A stretch of DNA of 64,000 nucleotides from Flavicella sp963932955 (GTDB lineage Bacteria > Bacteroidota > Bacteroidia > Flavobacteriales > Flavobacteriaceae): the NCBI GenBank assembly GCA_963932955.1, contig CAWVRK010000010.1, forward strand, positions 1 through 64,000, given 5' to 3'. A program made the position numbers and the translations under genes. Below the pieces are notes generated by a model. That model searched no databases and had not been told where the DNA came from. It worked only from the letters and a program-made list of their open reading frames with translations. This document shows, piece after piece, positions 62,540 through 64,000 of the stretch (positions are counted from its first letter, which is position 1; each line of letters starts with the position of its first letter).

Positions 62540-63778
62540 TTAATTGTGTTCTATTTCTTTTAAAGTGATGGCGTCCAACGAATCTTTGATAGATTCGACG
62601 AATTCCAAATAATGGGGTTTGGTTTCTTTTTTCATGGCCTTGGCCGCAGGAAGTTTTTGTTTGAGAGGATCTACCTGAACCCCGTTCTTCCAAAAGCGGT
62701 AACAAACATGTGGGCCTGACGTGTTTCCTGTCATCCCTACGGATCCTATTATTTGACCTTGTTTGACGTATTGCCCTACTTTTACTTTGCGTTTTTTCAT
62801 GTGCAAGTACTGGGTGGTATAGGTAGAATTGTGACGGATTTTAACGTAGTTTCCGTTGGCTCCTTTGCGACGAGACTCGATGACTCGTCCATTCGCAGTA
62901 CTCATGATAGGGCTTCCGACAGGTGCAGCAAAATCCGTTCCTTTGTGTGCTTTGACGCGTCCGTAATAGGCTATTTTTCGCTTGAGGTTGTAGCGAGATG
63001 AGATTCTGCTAAATTTCAAAGGGGCTTTTAAAAAAGCTCTTCGAAGGTGGTTGGCATTTTCATCGTAGTACTCCTGGATGCCTGTAATCGAATCTGAGAC
63101 ATACTGAAAGGCATAAAAAGGCTTCTTGGCATGTTCAAAATAGGCCGCTTTGATGGAGCCGATCCCTGCAGGAATACTGTCTTCTATATATTTTTGTTCG
63201 TAAATAACTTTGAAGCGGTCGTTTTTTTGAAGTCGAAAAAAATCAATTGTCCAGGCGTAAATTTCCGAAAGGTCATTTGCGACAATGGCATTGACTCCTT
63301 GTTTGTCCAAAGCTTCAGAAAGGGAACTAGTGATGACTCCAGATGCCTTTTTAAGTACTTTGCTGATGGGTCGCTTGCCCTTGAAAGCCCTGATGAGAGA
63401 GTCCTTGAAATCGATGACCGTGTAGTTGATTGGGTCGTGTTGGTAAATAAAGACCTGCGCTTTTTCGGTGCTGTCTTTTTTTGCCAAAATGGTATAGGGC
63501 TTGCCTGCTCTTAGACGCCTTACGTTGAAGGTTTTTTTTACTTTTTTTGAAATTTGAAATATTTGTGGGAGCCAGATGTGGTGTCGGTCCAAGATTTCTC
63601 CGAAACTTTCCCCATGGGAAACAGTGTCGTGAGTGACTTTGAAATCGTTTAGCTTGTATCCAAATTTGTAAACAATTTTTGGAGGAGCTTGTTTATTTTG
63701 AGCGTCCTTTTCTTTTTGTCCCTCTCCACAGGACAGAAAAACGAGTGAAAGGAAGAATATGTGCAATATCTGTCTCAA
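62540..63778 (-). CDS. M23-family peptidoglycan endopeptidase lipoprotein
   Basis: Cuts peptidoglycan cross-links in the cell wall. It starts at TTG (63778), which gives a proper lipoprotein signal (LVFLSC, Cys17); no ATG precedes it. A region of about 180 residues (40-220) is followed by the M23 domain (about 250-380). Zinc and catalytic sites are His278 and Asp282 in HKGTDFAAP and His326 in YLHMKK. The last motif reads GPHVCYRFW, with His357 and Cys359 in place of the usual HxH. An orthodox TAAATTTG box lies 24-31 bp upstream. It lies 40 bases from the DUF3108 gene. Confidence 0.9.
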   Translation of the reverse strand: MRQILHIFFLSLVFLSCGEGQKEKDAQNKQAPPKIVYKFGYKLNDFKVTHDTVSHGESFGEILDRHHIWLPQIFQISKKVKKTFNVRRLRAGKPYTILAKKDSTEKAQVFIYQHDPINYTVIDFKDSLIRAFKGKRPISKVLKKASGVITSSLSEALDKQGVNAIVANDLSEIYAWTIDFFRLQKNDRFKVIYEQKYIEDSIPAGIGSIKAAYFEHAKKPFYAFQYVSDSITGIQEYYDENANHLRRAFLKAPLKFSRISSRYNLKRKIAYYGRVKAHKGTDFAAPVGSPIMSTANGRVIESRRKGANGNYVKIRHNSTYTTQYLHMKKRKVKVGQYVKQGQIIGSVGMTGNTSGPHVCYRFWKNGVQVDPLKQKLPAAKAMKKETKPHYLEFVESIKDSLDAITLKEIEHN

Positions 63779-63801
63779 AAGAATCGGAAATTGGTCCGCG
63801 C

Positions 63802-63809
63802 CAAATTTA
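63802..63809 (-). promoter_or_regulatory. -7 promoter box of the M23 gene
   Basis: TAAATTTG on the - strand (CAAATTTA on +), in the 40-bp gap between the DUF3108 stop and the TTG start at 63778. Confidence 0.5.
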
Positions 63810-63818
63810 CAACAAATC

Positions 63819-64000
63819 TCATAAAATAATGGGAAAAGGATGGGACAATCCTTTGTATTGTTTCAAATCTACTTTGATGGATCCTACCTTCAAAGAGGCT
63901 TTGATTCGGATGGGAATCTTATTTTTGTCCGACGAAATCCAAAGAGTCAAACTTTCCTTTTCTTTAAAGACCCTTCCCGACTGTACAGAGGGTCTCATTT
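63819..64000 (-). CDS. DUF3108 protein, C-terminal part
   Basis: Sixty codons are visible, ending at a TGA at 63819-63821; the gene runs off the right edge. The sequence reads RVFKEKESLTLWISSDKN, then PIRIKASLKVGSIKVDL and KGLSHPFPIIL. This fits the end of the DUF3108 family, periplasmic beta-rich proteins often found next to M23 peptidases in Bacteroidetes. It is transcribed in the same direction as the M23 gene, just upstream of it. The molecular function of the family is unknown. Confidence 0.8.
   Translation of the reverse strand, partial: MRPSVQSGRVFKEKESLTLWISSDKNKIPIRIKASLKVGSIKVDLKQYKGLSHPFPIIL

Overview
The window looks like chromosome of a marine Flavobacteriaceae (Bacteroidota). 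The evidence is a SusC/SusD pair, type IX secretion (T9SS) sorting domains, lipoproteins with a short Cys-box signal, hardly any Shine-Dalgarno sequences, and repeated Bacteroidetes-type -7 boxes (TAnnTTTG, most often TATCTTTG). No rRNA, tRNA, CRISPR array, prophage or insertion sequence was seen. The genus cannot be fixed from the sequence alone.

Positions 1-34,670 form one large polysaccharide utilisation locus (PUL), all on the + strand, that fits beta-1,3/1,6-glucan (laminarin). In order it holds: the tail of an upstream secreted protein; a GH16 laminarinase lipoprotein; a 47-aa membrane peptide; a GH30 glucanase; an MFS sugar porter; an orphan clan GH-A TIM-barrel hydrolase; a cytoplasmic GH149-type beta-1,3-oligoglucan phosphorylase; a GH3 lipoprotein; a CotH-family lipoprotein; SusC, SusD and a SusE-position glycan-binding lipoprotein; a wrecked GH30 remnant; a second GH3; a GH5-like enzyme with two CBM6-like modules and a T9SS tail; a two-domain FN3 lipoprotein; a membrane-spanning propeller/Y_Y_Y/HTH regulator; a 1269-aa repetitive carbohydrate-binding T9SS protein; and a second FN3 lipoprotein. 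The likely scheme is surface cutting (GH16, GH5, GH30), SusCD uptake, periplasmic trimming (GH3, GH30, GH-A), MFS import, and cytosolic phosphorolysis by GH149. The same tandem GAGGTTTT-type element with an 11-bp period lies upstream of susC and of the 1269-aa gene. It is the best candidate operator for the locus regulator.

Positions 34,670-64,000 are mostly housekeeping: gdhA, a GT-C-like membrane protein, pheS with a small partner, gpsA, a polysaccharide flippase, dut, a suf Fe-S cluster (iscA/sufA-sufB-sufC-sufD), thiL, an SDR, a mutarotase-like protein, an ABC-F ATPase, a double-NBD peptide ABC ATPase, a DUF4292 lipoprotein coupled to an EnvC-like murein hydrolase activator, a hotdog thioesterase, a nitrilase-family amidase, a LacX-type epimerase, an acyl-ACP desaturase with a PlsC-like acyltransferase, a small 4-TM protein, pgi, an M23 peptidase, and the end of a DUF3108 gene.

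The most unusual signals are: the shared tandem operator; a perfect 25-bp inverted repeat between two divergent promoters at 56,504-56,582; the alternating carbohydrate-binding/Ig-like repeats of the 1269-aa protein and the C-terminal module it shares with the GH5 enzyme; the duplicated 'T9SS protein plus FN3 lipoprotein' pair; the decayed GH30; and a CotH-family protein inside a glucan PUL.
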